Positions 61,101 through 64,000 of a stretch of 64,000 bases of DNA are shown here, one piece after another. A program made the position numbers and the translations under genes. The stretch lies in assembly GCA_964007475.1 (NCBI GenBank), contig OZ023274.1, forward strand, positions 22,092,043 to 22,156,042. Direction: 5' to 3'. How positions within the stretch are numbered: the stretch's first letter is position 1; each line of letters begins with the position of its first letter. The notes beneath the pieces are model-generated. The model did no database searches. It was not told the DNA's origin and worked only from the letters and a program-made list of their open reading frames with translations. The stretch is from Hybos culiciformis (taxonomy: Eukaryota; Arthropoda; Insecta; Diptera; Hybotidae).

Positions 61101-64000
61101 TGCAAATAATTATTTGGCTGCTCATGTTTCGATTCAAACTATAACTATTTGATGAAAATCAGAAGATAAAAGGTTTTACCCGTAATTTTTTTTCCAAATA
61201 TGGAAAAATGAAAATTTATGGCAGAAAGTGGTTAATAAATATACTGTTCCTGTATTTAATTGATAAAAAAAAGGGGCAAAAAAAAATGATCATAAAGTTA
61301 AATATTAGTTTTTTATCTGCACTAGAAGAGGACTTAAATTTTTCTTCATTAAAAGAAAAAAATAAAATAAAAATTGTCTGAACTATAATTAAAAAGAAAA
61401 TAAATTTGCATTTTTTTTACGGAAATATTTAATTTTTGTTTAATTTGTTCAATCTATACACTCACAGAAAAGATTTTTTGCCGAAATCGAAATATTTATG
61501 AATGGTTGCCAAAATCGCCTTATATACCCATTATAAGAAAATCATTATAAGAAAATTGACCTTTTTGCGATGCATTTCCAATTCTAAGGTGTAATATTTT
61601 TTTTTGTTCACATAGATTTATTTATGATTGAAGGGATTATTAAAAACGAATTTGAGAAAGAATTCGTTGTTTTGCTAAAGTCGTAAAGCTATGCACATTC
61701 CACTGTCTTTCAAACAGCATTACTCGTAAATTTCGGAGACGCTTCAAAACAAAAAAAATAATTCAATATGATCTTTTTGGAAAGTAATATTTTTCTTTCT
61801 CAAAAATTTTGTTAAAAAAAAAGAACAAAAGGCAAAAATTAGTATTATGGGTTCTTCTATAAATGAAAAAAAAAAATTTAAAACTTAGAAAAACAATAAC
61901 ATAGTGCTTTTTATAAGATTATTTGCATCGCACCAAATTCACATTTACATTAAATGTAAAAATAACTGACCTAGACACTGATTTGTGACTAGAAAATATA
62001 TTACGTTAAAAAATTTTGTTTTTTTTTTCATTGAAATTATATTTTTAGTAGTGCACATAGACTAAAAGAAATTTTTATTTGATTTACAAATTTTACATGA
62101 AATTTTTAATAATTTCACAAGAATGAGATGATATGAGGATGAGGACTGTTTCCTCATATATTCTTTTGCCGCTTATAATCGCACAGTATTAGATTTTTAC
62201 ATAGTTTGAAAAAATGTTTTTTTTTTATTGAAATTTTATTGAAATTCACAAAAATTAAAATTAAGGAATCATCTTCTAAAAATTGTTGTAAATATGTATA
62301 AATAATAAGAGAAAAATAAAAATTCAAAAAAAAAATTTAATTAAAAATAAATGTTTTTTTTCTTTTTTTTTTTTTTTTTTTGTTAATTTTGGGCCGAAAA
62401 TAAAATCAAATTTAACGGTTGGAAAATTCATGGAAATTTTTTTCTTCTTTTATCAAGAAAAAAAAAAAAAATAATAATAAAGGATAAGATTAAGAATATT
62501 CAATGACGAGTAAAAATAAAAAAAATAAAATAAAATGCAAAATTTTTTTTAATAAAAAAAAAAGAAGGAAATTAAAAATTAAATGAAATTAAATATTTAT
62601 CAGAGAAAAAAAAATTAAAAATAAAAAAAAAAACAAAAATTTTTCATATTAAAGAAAATCAAAAGTTTTTTAATTTTTTTCCCATGAAAAATTATTATCG
62701 AATGATATTCAGAAAACAAAAAAAAAAAACAAAAAATCATTTATTAACGAAAAAAAAAAAAAATAATGATAAAATAAAAGAAGAAAATAATAAAAAAGAA
62801 AATTAAAAAAATGAAAAGTGTTGAAGGAGATATACCTATCTACCTATATATATATATATAAATATATAATTATATCTATATATATATATATATATATTGT
62901 TTTTTTTACTTTCAATTTTCCACAAAAGGATATGCCGGAAAAAAAAATTGAGAATGAAAAAAGAAAAATAAAAAAGAAAAACCAAACAAAAATAATATTG
63001 TTTTTTTTTTTTTTTATTTTCGGAAAATTGAAAAAAAAAAAAAAAACAGAAAAAAAAATTTTTCTTTATATTTTCTTTTTATTTTTCCAGGAAATAAAAC
63101 TCAGTTATTTTGCTATTTAAAAATTTTTATTTTTTTTTTTTTATAATTCTTTGGCAAAAAAAATGGTTTTTGATTAAAAATGAAAAACGAAAAAAAAAAA
63201 AAAACAAAAATAAAAATGAGAAAAAATATTTTGTATACCGGACAGAGTTTGTCTGTAGGCGGTCTGGAGAATAAAATTTTTGGTTTTTCATACAAGTTTT
63301 ATTAATGTTTATTTTCATTAGATTTTCATATGTCTATTGGTTGTCAAATATACGGCTACGACGTGAGGTGTCGGCGATAAAACGGCAAAAAAAAAAAAAC
63401 AAATGATCGGAAGAAATTTCCAAAAGTTTTTTTTAGGCTCTAAAGTTAGAATTTCAATTTTTTCTTTTGTTTTTTTAATTTTATTCATTCAATTTAGATT
63501 TAGAAAAAAGTTTAATGTTTTTCAAAGATCAGGGGAGTTACAAAAATTATAATGAGAGTTTTCTAAAATAAAAAGTACAAGAAGTCTATATGTCTGCTCA
63601 AAAAAAATTTTGAGACAACAGTTGAAAAGCTTGAGATACAAGTAAGAAATCGAGAAATATTATTGATAAACACGATTGTCCAACAAAAAAAGAAAACTTG
63701 AATTCAAAACCAATATAAAAGTATATAAGTTTTAGTGCCAATAATCAAAAAACCAAAATTTTTTCTTTCTATAAAAATAATAAATAAATTTCTAAGCGAC
63801 TTCAGTTACTATTCATTTTTTTTACTATTTTTTTTTTTTTAAATAAAAAAACGATTAAAAATTAAAATCAACAATATATTTTATTCTTGAAAAAAAAAAA
63901 AAAATCATATATTTTTCAAAGAAATACATAAACATAATAATTCCCATAAAATTTTATTTGAACTTTGATTTTTCGAAGAGGCAAGGCACAATAAGTAATT
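58132..64000. other. Gene-free, homopolymer-rich DNA to the window end
   Basis: No coding exon, RNA gene or bounded repeat was recognised in nearly 6 kb. Long poly(A) and poly(T) runs dominate from about 59200 to 63900. An (AT)n microsatellite lies at about 62846-62897. Two short GC-richer patches stand out: GCGGGCGACGACGACGG at about 59896 and ACGGCTACGACGTGAGG at about 63352. Long homopolymer-rich stretches of this kind occur in extended 3' or 5' UTRs and in introns of long genes, so this could belong to a gene outside the window; the sequence does not settle it. Confidence 0.4.

Noticed and set aside
62818..63318. Frames near the window end
   Set aside because: Composed of K/I/F/Y runs from homopolymers and an AT microsatellite.

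Overview
This is a eukaryotic nuclear window, almost certainly from an insect. It is strongly AT-rich, its genes are split by many short introns with GT...TTTTAG borders, and the proteins match conserved animal families. It also holds R1-type LINEs, Copia and Gypsy elements, many hAT-type MITEs and a nuclear copy of mitochondrial COX1. The order of insect cannot be fixed from the sequence alone.

Seven host genes are supported; for six multi-exon genes the reading frame was followed by hand across every splice junction. In order they are: FAM98 (minus, 680-2188); strawberry notch/SBNO (plus, 3045-11763, 14 coding exons, 1,322 aa); the lysosomal transporter MFSD8/CLN7 (plus, 18619-22700, 8 exons, 537 aa); exocyst subunit EXOC1/Sec3 (minus, 23393-28228, 10 exons, 884 aa); transcription-elongation/splicing factor TCERG1/CA150 (plus, 33716-39920, 14 exons, 994 aa); a TFPT-like INO80 subunit with a polyglutamine tail (plus, 42582-43420, 2 exons, 146 aa); and ESCRT-III protein CHMP1 (minus, 44788-46494, 4 exons, 203 aa). 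FAM98 and strawberry notch are divergent and share an upstream region of about 800 bp. MFSD8/EXOC1 and TFPT/CHMP1 are convergent pairs. The genes act in unrelated cellular processes; nothing suggests an operon or cluster function.

The space between and inside genes is dominated by mobile DNA. An antisense R1-like LINE fragment lies in a strawberry notch intron. At 13.1-17.2 kb a palindromic foldback element sits inside a COX1 NUMT and is itself split by a hAT MITE; a 5'-truncated LINE ending in (CCTAA)n, a second hAT MITE and a foldback element made of 15-bp repeats follow. At 28.5-33.4 kb there is a PIF/Harbinger-like element packed with AACATGTT palindromes, two abutting tandem arrays, and a MITE with a hairpin MITE inserted at its very end. 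At 47.3-55.6 kb a degenerate Copia element has a P-element-like THAP transposon in its 3' LTR and abuts a Gypsy fragment, which is itself split by a hAT element. Two further hAT elements with perfect 8-bp target duplications follow at 56.0-58.1 kb. The last 6 kb is homopolymer-rich DNA with no recognisable gene.

No wholly new molecular system is evident. The most unusual signals are the nested insertions (several resolved by exact target duplications), the palindrome array at 28.5-29.5 kb, the THAP-only P-like element, and a GC-rich dispersed repeat with no obvious family.
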